From the NCBI RefSeq assembly GCF_049060325.1, contig NZ_JBMGPW010000008.1:1-64000 (forward strand): 64,000 nt of DNA, written 5' to 3'. Below the pieces are notes generated by a model that worked only from the letters and a program-made list of their open reading frames with translations, was not told the DNA's origin and did not search any database. The DNA is from Vescimonas sanitatis (GTDB lineage Bacteria; Bacillota; Clostridia; Oscillospirales; Oscillospiraceae). Both the position numbers and the translations under genes were made by a program. Shown here in pieces: positions 15,513-22,868 of the stretch; positions within the stretch are counted from its first letter, which is position 1; every line of letters starts with the position of its first letter.

Positions 15513-15541
15513 AAAAGCGCAGGCGAAGGCCTGCGCTTTTT
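15513..15541 (+). terminator. Terminator after the HEPN/MNT pair
   Basis: AAAAGCGCAGGC and GCCTGCGCTTTT pair around GAAG, followed by T. Confidence 0.8.
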
Positions 15542-15566
15542 CTGTGCCTTGCAAGGAGGAAACGAC

Positions 15567-16352
15567 ATGGCGTATGTAAAGGAACACGCACCGTCAGAGG
15601 TCTACCACCTGGCGAAGAAAGAAAACCTGAACAGCATTCTGGATGACGGCATGATCCGCCGTTTCAGTGATACGGAATGCTGGTTCTGTGCCGACCTGCA
15701 AAAGATGAGAGCGTACATGGAGCAGACGGTCATGTGCGAGGGCAAACCCTACTATAATGTGACAGGTCAACTTTGCCGTTATCCCAAATTTGTGCCGGAG
15801 GACTATGTCCTCCTCAAGCTCATACCCTGCCGACAGAAGGACAACTGGTATCGCTGGGAGCAAGAAATACCTGCGGGAAGCCCTGCGGCGCTGGTCAGGG
15901 CAGCGCGTGAATTCTCCGCGCTGAAGATCGGCTACCGCGGTGACCTCGCATTTCACAATGCAGAGGTCATCGATGTGCCACAGTTTCTTGTGGAGGGGGT
16001 CACACAGGGCGAGCCGGTGCAGACCAACACAGAGCTGTGGGACATTCTCTCCCAGCGCATCGAGGATGAGATGGCCGATTATATGCGTCGGCTGGATATG
16101 CGTACCCGCGACGAACTGATACAGACGGCAGACGAGATCGACGCCATGATGACCTGTGACTGCGAGCTGAGGCTGCTGAGAGAGGGCCTGCCACGCGAGG
16201 AGCTGGTCTTCCTGTTGGAGCAGGACAGACCGTTGGAGCAGATGAGCAAGGCATGGATGGCGCATCGGAATGTGGATGTAGGTGAGACATTCCAGAGCCT
16301 GCTCACCGGCCTGTATGCAGAGCGGCAGCACGATATGGACATGAAAATGTGA
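15567..16352 (+). CDS. Hypothetical ICE protein with ADP-ribosyltransferase-like N-terminus
   Basis: A cytoplasmic protein of 261 residues. The N-terminal segment VYHLAKKENLNSILDDGMI and then a Cys/Trp-rich stretch (FSDTECWFCADL) look like the entry of DarT/RES-type ADP-ribosyltransferase folds, where a ligand strand and helix precede the active site. The C-terminal half is acidic and helical (TRDELIQTADEIDAM, EELVFLLEQDRPLEQM). I cannot identify a catalytic glutamate with confidence. ATG 15567 follows AAGGAGGA. It is the first of a three-gene block with close spacing. Confidence 0.45.
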   Translation: MAYVKEHAPSEVYHLAKKENLNSILDDGMIRRFSDTECWFCADLQKMRAYMEQTVMCEGKPYYNVTGQLCRYPKFVPEDYVLLKLIPCRQKDNWYRWEQEIPAGSPAALVRAAREFSALKIGYRGDLAFHNAEVIDVPQFLVEGVTQGEPVQTNTELWDILSQRIEDEMADYMRRLDMRTRDELIQTADEIDAMMTCDCELRLLREGLPREELVFLLEQDRPLEQMSKAWMAHRNVDVGETFQSLLTGLYAERQHDMDMKM

Positions 16353-16363
16353 GGAGGCACAGC

Positions 16364-16621
16364 ATGGGAGAAACCAATATCACCATCAATTTTGATGCGG
16401 CCAAGCTGGATGCGTTGGAATTCGCGCTCCGCAAGCAGCGGTCGTCTGTACAGCGGCGTATGGCAGAAATGCTCCAACAACTCTACGAGTCGGAAGTCCC
16501 GGAAGCGGTGCGAGAGTATGTGGACAGTAAGGCGGTGCCTGCCGCAAGGCCCAAGCGACCGGCAAAATCGGTCGCACCCAAGGCGCAGATCAGCGAAGTG
16601 AGACCGAAGGAGGACAACTGA
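16364..16621 (+). CDS. DUF6103 family protein
   Basis: 85 residues: a helical core (INFDAAKLDALEFALRKQRS then VQRRMAEMLQQLYESEVP) and a basic, proline-rich tail. It matches the DUF6103 pattern seen in ICE clusters of Clostridia; function unknown. GAGGAGG precedes ATG 16364. It lies between two other ICE accessory genes with gaps of 11 and 1 bases. Confidence 0.6.
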   Translation: MGETNITINFDAAKLDALEFALRKQRSSVQRRMAEMLQQLYESEVPEAVREYVDSKAVPAARPKRPAKSVAPKAQISEVRPKEDN

Positions 16622-16622
16622 T

Positions 16623-17444
16623 ATGGGAATACAGGACGATGCGGCTGTTACCTGTGCTGCGTACCGTGTAACAGAAAACGGACAGACGTGGTACTTCACG
16701 ACCTTGCCCGGTGAGGAACTGCTGGATACTGCGCAGATGCTCCGCAGGTACTGCACGAGTACAGAACACAGCACCGGCAAATTCATCTCTCTGTATTTGC
16801 ATGCGCGGCCTATCACATCGGAGGAGTACCAGCAACTGATGCAGCTCCGTATGGAGAACACAGGAGAGGTCGCCGGCGTGTTTGATTTGGATTTTGACAA
16901 GCGGGAGTTTTCCGCAGTCCACATCATGAACGGCTGGACAACGTGGGCGATGCGGGATGTGATCCCGTCTATCCATCAGGCCACAAGGCCGCGCTTCGCA
17001 ACGGCGGAGGAACAGCTCCGCAAACTGCTGAATCTGTTGGACGGCATGGAGCTCACATCGGCGGGGCATCTCACCGCGCAGAATTTTTCGTTCAGTGATG
17101 AGATCCTAATAGAAAACGGGAAGCTGAATTTTTATGTGCAGGCGGACTTCGATGTGGATGCCGCCTTCGGCACCTTCGTGTGTACAGATGAGAACGATGA
17201 CTGGCTGAACATCTACGCCAACTACGACATCGTGCGGGATAGGCCGTGCGATACGCTGGAGCTGAATCTCTGCAAGGGCGACGGTACAGAGGAGTACTGG
17301 AGCTATCATCTGAACGCTGCCGAGCAGGAGGTGCTGGCGCGGAAGATGGAGGCGTTTTGCCAGCAGCAAAACGGCATGAGCCTGCACGATTTCGCCCGGC
17401 AGCTTCAAGAGGAGCCGAGGCCGTCTCCGCAGATACAGATGTAG
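16623..17444 (+). CDS. Hypothetical ICE protein (DUF6329-like C-terminus)
   Basis: 273 residues, no membrane segments. The N-terminal part carries aromatic-rich strands (YRVTENGQTWYFTTLPGEEL). The C-terminal part CDTLELNLCKGDG followed by YHLNAAEQEVLARKMEAFC resembles what I recall as DUF6329. Function unknown. It closes the accessory block that precedes the likely transfer origin. Confidence 0.5.
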   Translation: MGIQDDAAVTCAAYRVTENGQTWYFTTLPGEELLDTAQMLRRYCTSTEHSTGKFISLYLHARPITSEEYQQLMQLRMENTGEVAGVFDLDFDKREFSAVHIMNGWTTWAMRDVIPSIHQATRPRFATAEEQLRKLLNLLDGMELTSAGHLTAQNFSFSDEILIENGKLNFYVQADFDVDAAFGTFVCTDENDDWLNIYANYDIVRDRPCDTLELNLCKGDGTEEYWSYHLNAAEQEVLARKMEAFCQQQNGMSLHDFARQLQEEPRPSPQIQM

Positions 17445-17760
17445 CCCCGTGTTTGCCCTTGTGGGCCGGTTTGTGGCCTCGCGGGGACGCGGGAGGGTAA
17501 GGATAGCGGCCCCGGAGATTTGGAGCGTTTTTGCCCGCTTTTCGGTGCGCCGAAAGCGGAGCAGGAGAAAAGCATTGGCGCTTTTCTGCGCCAATGCCGG
17601 TCACGGCAGCCCGCAGTGCGGACTGCCACGAGGGTTTGCGGCATTTTGCGATTGGCGCTGATTATCGAATTCCAAATGTGCTTTGGCGCTATTCTTTGTA
17701 AAAATGCCCGTCAGCCCCGTGTTTACAAGGCTTTCGGGACGCGCAGGAAGGAGGTGTGAC
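17445..17760 (+). other. Non-coding region upstream of relaxase operon; candidate oriT of the ICE
   Basis: There is no credible gene in 316 bp. It contains several inverted repeats, including ATTGGCG/CGCCAAT (17573-17595), GCTTTTCGG/CCGAAAGC and CGGCAG-type arms near 17605-17630. It ends directly before an RHH protein and the relaxase, the usual location of an origin of transfer. Confidence 0.45.
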
Positions 17761-17763
17761 TCG

Positions 17764-18171
17764 ATGGATAAAAATGGGAAAAGCCGGCACTCTGTTTGGC
17801 TGTCAGACGACGTGTGGCGGGAGGTGGATGCGCTCTATAAGCTGGATAATTGCCCCACCCGCAACGAGTTCGTGGAGAAGGCTCTGCGGCAGTATTGCGG
17901 TCGCTTACACGCCGAGAGGACGGGCACATATCTGCCTCGCGCACTGCAAGAGGTGCTGGAGGGTACGCTGGGCGTGTTCGGTGACCGGCTGGGCAGGCTG
18001 CTGTTCAAGCTGGTGGTAGAGCACAACATGACCAACCATCTGCTGGGCGGCGACGTGGACATGACACGCGATGAGTACAGCAAGATGCGCGGCAGCAGCG
18101 TCCGTGAGGTGGCGACAACTCACGGCAACATCTCTTTCAAGGACGTGCTGCTGTTCCATCAGGAGGAGTAA
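17764..18171 (+). CDS. Ribbon-helix-helix relaxosome accessory protein
   Basis: 135 residues. The N-terminus HSVWLSDDVWREVDALYKLD and NEFVEKALRQYCG is a ribbon-helix-helix for DNA binding. The rest is helical (LFKLVVEHNMTNHLLGGDVD). Its position four bases ahead of the relaxase and behind the putative oriT identifies it as the MobC-like accessory factor that loads the relaxase. ATG 17764 follows AAGGAGGTG. Confidence 0.7.
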   Translation: MDKNGKSRHSVWLSDDVWREVDALYKLDNCPTRNEFVEKALRQYCGRLHAERTGTYLPRALQEVLEGTLGVFGDRLGRLLFKLVVEHNMTNHLLGGDVDMTRDEYSKMRGSSVREVATTHGNISFKDVLLFHQEE

Positions 18172-18174
18172 CGC

Positions 18175-19572
18175 ATGGCGCGGCTGATACAAAAAAGTGG
18201 CTACATCAAGAACGGCAAGGCAACCGGCTACATGGAATACGTTGCTACGCGGGACGGTGTAGAGATCATCCAGAGCACCGAGCCTGTGACCAAGAAGCAG
18301 GAGCAATTCATCCAAAAACTGCTGAAGGACTTCCCGGACGCAAAGGAGCTATTCGAGTACAGTGACTACCTACAGACGCCCAATCGCGGTACAGCATCCG
18401 CATTTATCGCCGTGGCGCTGGATACACATCTGCACGAAGTGGAGTCCGAGAGCGGCTATATGTCCTATATCGCCCAGCGTCCCCGTGCCGAAAAGCACGG
18501 CGGCCATGGCCTGTTCAGCGAGGTGGACACCACCGACCTCAAGGCGGCGAAGGCCGAGCTGGACGCTCACGACGGAAAAGTGTGGACGTTTATTTTCTCC
18601 CTGCGGCGTGAGGACGCGGAGCGACTTGGGTACAACAAAGCTGCCGCGTGGCGGAATCTGTTGAAGCATGAGAGCGCCGCTATTGCGGAGGCTATGCGGA
18701 TTCAGACGGATGATTTCCGCTGGTACGCGGCGTACCACGACGAGGGGCATCATCCCCATGTGCATATGATGGCGTGGTCGGCGGAACCGAAGAAAGGGTA
18801 TCTCACGCGGGAGGGTATCGCAGTCATGCGTTCCAGGATGACGAACGCTATCTTCCATGAGGAGATGAAAGAACTCTATATCAAGAAGGACGCTGCCTAC
18901 AAAGAGAGCATCCAGACCGCGAAAGAGTCACTGCTGCTATATATCAGGATGCTGGAGAACAGCGAGTCAGCTGACCCCGTGATAGAGCAAAAGCTGTGTA
19001 ACCTGTCCCACGCATTGGAGCAGGTCGATGGCAAACACGTCTATGGCTATCTGCCCAAGGAGGTCAAGGCACAGGTGGACGAGATCGTTGACCGGCTGGC
19101 GCAGCTCCCAGAGGTGGCGGCTTGCTATGACCAATGGTGGCGGCTGAAGGATGAGATCGCCGGTTACTACGGACGGAACACGCCGCCCCATCAGCCACTG
19201 GTACAGCAAAAAGAGTTCCGTGCCATCAAGAACTTCATCATCCGTGAGGCGGAAACGATCTGTGAACCCACGCCGGTGCAGACGAGTACAGATGCAGAAC
19301 CGAGGGAGTCGCGGGAGTCTTCTGATGAAACACCGACCGCAGTGCAGCAGCCGCTGCCAGAGATGCCGAGAACCGCTCTACCAGCCGATGCGGTCATGCA
19401 GCTGCTCCTCCACATGAGTCGTATGTTCTGCGGCAATATGCCGGTCATCCCGCCTGCGCTGCGTATCGACTCCAAGCGCCGCAGACGGTTACAGGAGAAA
19501 CGTATGGCCATGGGGCACAAGCGGGACGACCATGAGGAGCAGGAGCGCTTGCGGAATGAGCAGATACTGTGA
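18175..19572 (+). CDS. MobP-type (MobP3-like) conjugative relaxase
   Basis: A 465-residue relaxase that nicks the ICE at oriT. The metal-binding histidines are in GHHPHVHMM (His192, 193, 195, 197). The N-terminal KSGYIKNGKATGYMEYVATR supplies the probable catalytic tyrosine region. The C-terminal half is a helical, acidic/basic domain without known enzymatic parts. Neighbours are its RHH partner upstream and, further on, the VirD4 coupling protein. This is the ICE's own relaxase and differs from the transposon relaxase at 9527. Confidence 0.8.
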   Translation: MARLIQKSGYIKNGKATGYMEYVATRDGVEIIQSTEPVTKKQEQFIQKLLKDFPDAKELFEYSDYLQTPNRGTASAFIAVALDTHLHEVESESGYMSYIAQRPRAEKHGGHGLFSEVDTTDLKAAKAELDAHDGKVWTFIFSLRREDAERLGYNKAAAWRNLLKHESAAIAEAMRIQTDDFRWYAAYHDEGHHPHVHMMAWSAEPKKGYLTREGIAVMRSRMTNAIFHEEMKELYIKKDAAYKESIQTAKESLLLYIRMLENSESADPVIEQKLCNLSHALEQVDGKHVYGYLPKEVKAQVDEIVDRLAQLPEVAACYDQWWRLKDEIAGYYGRNTPPHQPLVQQKEFRAIKNFIIREAETICEPTPVQTSTDAEPRESRESSDETPTAVQQPLPEMPRTALPADAVMQLLLHMSRMFCGNMPVIPPALRIDSKRRRRLQEKRMAMGHKRDDHEEQERLRNEQIL

Positions 19573-19640
19573 CTATGAAATTTCTCTTCCGCTTTTTCGT
19601 TCTGTGTGGTATTCTAGTTCTAAAAGTGAGGTGAGCCACT

Positions 19641-19844
19641 ATGGCCAAAAAACAGATAAACCGTCGGATCGCCGCTGTCAAAACGGCAGATGCCATCAAT
19701 GCCATAGAGGGTGCTCCCGTATCTCATTATGCGAAAACGCTGTCCAATAGCTGGGCGAGAGGTGAGATCACAGGAGAACAGATGAAGGCGGCACTGCTGG
19801 CTTCTCATAGGAAAATGGCGGTACAGGTGCAGAGCCATACCTGA
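19641..19844 (+). CDS. VbhA-like antitoxin of a Fic system
   Basis: 67 residues. AVKTADAINAIEG followed by LSNSWARGEITGEQMKAALL resembles the VbhA antitoxin, whose inhibitory helix blocks Fic AMP-transferases. The downstream reading frame encodes a Fic N-terminus, supporting the call. GTGAGGTGAGCC precedes ATG 19641. Its toxin partner is truncated, so the antitoxin is probably a leftover. Confidence 0.55.
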   Translation: MAKKQINRRIAAVKTADAINAIEGAPVSHYAKTLSNSWARGEITGEQMKAALLASHRKMAVQVQSHT

Positions 19845-20148
19845 CATTTATCTCTATGATGGCGTGCCGGTGCTGCGCAACAAGCTGCAGATTAAGGACG
19901 AAAAGACCTTAGAACTGATCGAAGCCGAACAGTCCCGTGCCAACATGATGTTGTTGTATGAGCAAGGATTTCATATTTCTGAGTATGAGCATTTGGAGAA
20001 GATTTTGCTGGATGCCATTTGCGATGAACCTGTTAAGTATGATGAAGTCCCGTCTGCAAATGAATACAGAAGCACATCACAGGAGAAATATCGGAAATAT
20101 CAAAAAGAGAAATACACGCCGGAACCTCATTATCAACGAGAAGAATAG
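19843..20148 (+). pseudogene. Truncated Fic-domain toxin remnant
   Basis: The frame reads DIYLYDGVPVLRNKLQIKDE, TLELIEAEQSR and then HISEYEHLEKI, the usual N-terminal half of Fic AMP-transferases. The sequence then changes to DAICDEPVKYDEVPSANEYR, and the catalytic HPFxxGNGR motif is absent. The frame overlaps the antitoxin end and has no good start before GTG 19864. I infer a Fic toxin broken by deletion. Confidence 0.6.
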
Positions 20149-20194
20149 AAAGAAGCGGGTCGCTATGCGGCTCGCTTTTTACATGAGGAGGATT

Positions 20195-21106
20195 ATGGGC
20201 AAATTTGTATATTTCACATCCGCGGAGAAACGGCAGGCCAACGAGGTTGACCTGCCGTCTTTTCTGTTGGATCGAGGCGAGAAACTCATTATGGCCGGAC
20301 GGGATTACCGGCTGGTCAGCGATCACAGCATCACCGTGCGCGGGCCGATGTGGTATGACCATGCCGCACGGAAGGGCGGACGCGCCATCAGCTCCGTGCA
20401 GCAATTCTACGACAAGACCTATCCCGAAGCGGTGACTATGCTGCTGGGGCGGGACGGTCAGGGCATCATCCCCATCGTCAAGAAAGAGCCTGAGCCGCGT
20501 GAGCCGAAGCCTTTCGCGCTGCCGGAGGCCTATCTCAATATGCGGCGGCTCTATGCCTACCTGACTACTCACCGGCGCATCGACCGCGACGTGGTCACGG
20601 CGTTCGTGCGGGAGAAGCTACTCTATGAGGATGCCGCGCATCACAACTGCGTGTTCGTGGGCATGGACGAGCACGGCGAGGCCAAGCACGCACATCTTCG
20701 CAGCACAAGCAGCAGCGGAAAGGTGTTCCGTATCAATGTGGAGGGCAGTGAGGCAAAGCACAGCTTCCACAGGAACGGTACAGATCGATCCCTATATGTC
20801 TTTGAAGCACCCATCGACCTGCTGTCTCACATCACGCTCTATCCGGCGGGATGGCTGGAGCATAGCTATGTGGCCTGCTGCGGCACATCCATCCAGCCGG
20901 TGTTGGAGCGTCTGCGGCAGAATCCAAAGCTGGATACGGTCTATCTCTGCCTCGACAATGACGAGGCTGGTGAGGATGCCTGTGAAAGCATGATGGAAGT
21001 GCTGGAGGAGATGGATGTGGACGTGGAGCGTCTGCGTCCGCAGGGAAAAGACTGGAACGATGACCTGTGCGCGAAGCGAGGCAAAGCGAAAACCCCGACA
21101 GCATAA
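20195..21106 (+). CDS. DUF3991/TOPRIM domain protein (primase-like)
   Basis: 303 residues. The N-terminal half matches DUF3991 of ICE proteins (YRLVSDHSITVRGPMWYDHA then KGGRAISSVQQFYD). The C-terminal half has the TOPRIM acidic motifs, LYVFEAPIDLLS and VYLCLDNDEAGEDA. Such proteins are thought to help initiate DNA synthesis or process element DNA after transfer. ATG 20195 follows GAGGAGGATT. A bidirectional terminator overlaps its last codons. Confidence 0.75.
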   Translation: MGKFVYFTSAEKRQANEVDLPSFLLDRGEKLIMAGRDYRLVSDHSITVRGPMWYDHAARKGGRAISSVQQFYDKTYPEAVTMLLGRDGQGIIPIVKKEPEPREPKPFALPEAYLNMRRLYAYLTTHRRIDRDVVTAFVREKLLYEDAAHHNCVFVGMDEHGEAKHAHLRSTSSSGKVFRINVEGSEAKHSFHRNGTDRSLYVFEAPIDLLSHITLYPAGWLEHSYVACCGTSIQPVLERLRQNPKLDTVYLCLDNDEAGEDACESMMEVLEEMDVDVERLRPQGKDWNDDLCAKRGKAKTPTA

Positions 21107-21117
21107 GGCTGTCGGGG
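21093..21117. terminator. Bidirectional terminator
   Basis: CCCCGACAGC and GCTGTCGGGG pair around ATAAG, between the TOPRIM gene and the convergent HEPN gene. Confidence 0.75.
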
Positions 21118-21127
21118 TAAATTCATG

Positions 21128-21514
21128 TCACTGTTGGTAGCGCAATAGCAAAGAACGGAGTACGGGCGTGAAATCCTCACAGATCTGCCGTGCGATTTCG
21201 GTGGCGGTAGCCTCATCGTAGACATGGGAGGTAATATTTCGTGCGGAAATGATCGCGTTCCACATATCGGCATCGTCGATTATGCCGGCGGCATAGGCGT
21301 CCTTCAGCACAGCGCGAGGCGAAACGACGGCGAGCACAACGCCCTGATCCTCCAAGTATTCGCGGAGCGATTTCCACGCCAGCTCCACTGTGAACTCAAA
21401 ACGTTGGATCAGTCCATCACGGTACAACGTATCCTGCGGCGCTGCAAGATAGCTTTTGACGGCATCTTCCAACTGTGCAAAGGCACGTTTATAGTTTTCA
21501 ATCTTCTGCAGCAT
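21128..21514 (-). CDS. Nucleotidyltransferase substrate-binding (HI0074/HEPN-like) protein
   Basis: 128 residues, all helical. RFEFTVELAWKSLREYLEDQ and ARNITSHVYDE match the HI0074-type substrate-binding partner of minimal nucleotidyltransferases, which is a HEPN relative. It overlaps its partner by 17 bp and is the distal gene of the pair. This pair likely acts like HEPN/MNT toxin-antitoxin modules, though RNITSHVYD lacks the exact R-x4-H-x-Y spacing of HepT. Confidence 0.75.
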   Translation of the reverse strand: MLQKIENYKRAFAQLEDAVKSYLAAPQDTLYRDGLIQRFEFTVELAWKSLREYLEDQGVVLAVVSPRAVLKDAYAAGIIDDADMWNAIISARNITSHVYDEATATEIARQICEDFTPVLRSLLLRYQQ

Positions 21515-21782
21515 ACAGTGTTACACCATCCTTCTCGATGTTTTGCAGAAACGCGGGTTCCATATTCTCGGAGATATGCACGATATCCAGCTTCAAGAGC
21601 GTGGGAAGATCCTCTGCCTCAAGGGAAAAGCCGCCGCGCTGCTTCTCGGGCATACCGTATACAGCGAGGTCAACATCGCTGCGTGCGTGGAAGTCTCCTC
21701 TGGCGCGGGAGCCGTAGAGGACTAACCGCTGTGCACCATACCGTGCGGCAAGATTTGCAAGTTTTGTGTATAGCTCGTCCAT
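21498..21782 (-). CDS. Minimal nucleotidyltransferase (HI0073/MNT-like)
   Basis: 94 residues with LVLYGSRARGDFHARSDVDL, the GSRARGD...DxD nucleotidyltransferase motif. It is transcribed just before its HEPN-like partner. Together they form the second such module in this ICE, with opposite orientation and low similarity to the first. Confidence 0.8.
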   Translation of the reverse strand: MDELYTKLANLAARYGAQRLVLYGSRARGDFHARSDVDLAVYGMPEKQRGGFSLEAEDLPTLLKLDIVHISENMEPAFLQNIEKDGVTLYAAED

Positions 21783-21934
21783 GCGTCCTCCATCAAGATA
21801 TGTCGCTTCACATACTTATCATACCACTTTTTCACATAGTAACACAAAACAGCTAAAAAGGAAAGGCGCTATGTTCAACAGTATTTGGCGGCAATAGACG
21901 TAAAATGGCTACCAGCACAAGGCTGCTGAAACCT

Positions 21935-22798
21935 TCATTCATCCAACATCAACTGTCCATCCAACGCCTGCTGCTTTAACCGCTGAAGCTGTTCCTTTTC
22001 CAGCTGGGCAATGCTCTTTTCGGGAGTGGGCAGATCTTCCGGCATTGTGCCGCCGATTTTTTCGATGGCTTCTCGTACTTCACTGCCGACCTTGTAATGA
22101 ACGGCGGTGGCGGCATCGGCACTGTTCACACTATCTTTCCGCAGCTTCTCCTCGGTCTGAGAAATACGGAACAGGTTTGCAATCAGCTCTGTGCTGCCCA
22201 TGTAGTCGAGGATCTTTTGACCGACTTCCAAGTTCTTTTTGCGGTGAATGTCATCCACGGTCATGCCGCCGTATAATCCCATGTACCCGGCATTTTGGAA
22301 TACGGCAAATTCATCTGCCGTGATCACACCGGCGTTTCTGGCTGCTTCGGCAAGCAGCTGATTCCACTGCTTGATGTCGCCGCGCACGACCAGCCGGCGG
22401 CTGTCTTCGTCCAGCTGGTTAAAACGGGCTGCCACTTCCTGCCGATAGGTTTGGATGGCGAAATAGGTTTGTCCCAGCGCGATGACCTCTTTGCGCGGAT
22501 CACCGTTCTGCACAATCAGATAGCAGGCGTAGCGGGACAACTCATAGTCAACAAGCTCCTTCACACCGCCGTGAGGCATAGGCGATGTTTTCCTGACATC
22601 AGGAAAACATTCGGCAACGTTATGCCCACTGTTTTCACAGGCGATCATAGCGCGCTTGATGACCTTGGCAAAGTTTTCCCATTTTGCATAATCCAGGACC
22701 GGAGCCAGTTCTCTGGCATACCAATACTCGGAACCGTCAGAGCGCGTTCTGCGAATGTCCTCAAAGCATTTATATTCGGTGGCAACGAGATGGCTCAT
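21935..22798 (-). CDS. dinD: DNA damage-inducible protein D
   Basis: 287 residues close to the length of E. coli DinD (274). FEDIRRTRSDGSEYWYAREL and LDYAKWENFAKVIKRA form the Bro-N-like start. TYFAIQTYRQE and QNAGYMGLYGGMT are family-typical. In E. coli DinD is an SOS gene that inhibits RecA-mediated strand exchange. ATG 22798 follows GGGGAGGGA; longer frames upstream lack support. It is inserted in reverse between TOPRIM/MNT genes and the coupling protein, so it is cargo; no LexA box is obvious to me. Confidence 0.85.
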   Translation of the reverse strand: MSHLVATEYKCFEDIRRTRSDGSEYWYARELAPVLDYAKWENFAKVIKRAMIACENSGHNVAECFPDVRKTSPMPHGGVKELVDYELSRYACYLIVQNGDPRKEVIALGQTYFAIQTYRQEVAARFNQLDEDSRRLVVRGDIKQWNQLLAEAARNAGVITADEFAVFQNAGYMGLYGGMTVDDIHRKKNLEVGQKILDYMGSTELIANLFRISQTEEKLRKDSVNSADAATAVHYKVGSEVREAIEKIGGTMPEDLPTPEKSIAQLEKEQLQRLKQQALDGQLMLDE

Positions 22799-22868
22799 GT
22801 AGTGTCCCTCCCCTATTTTTACAGGGTAATAGTAACATAAATCGATAAAAAAAGAAAGGAGAAATCCT

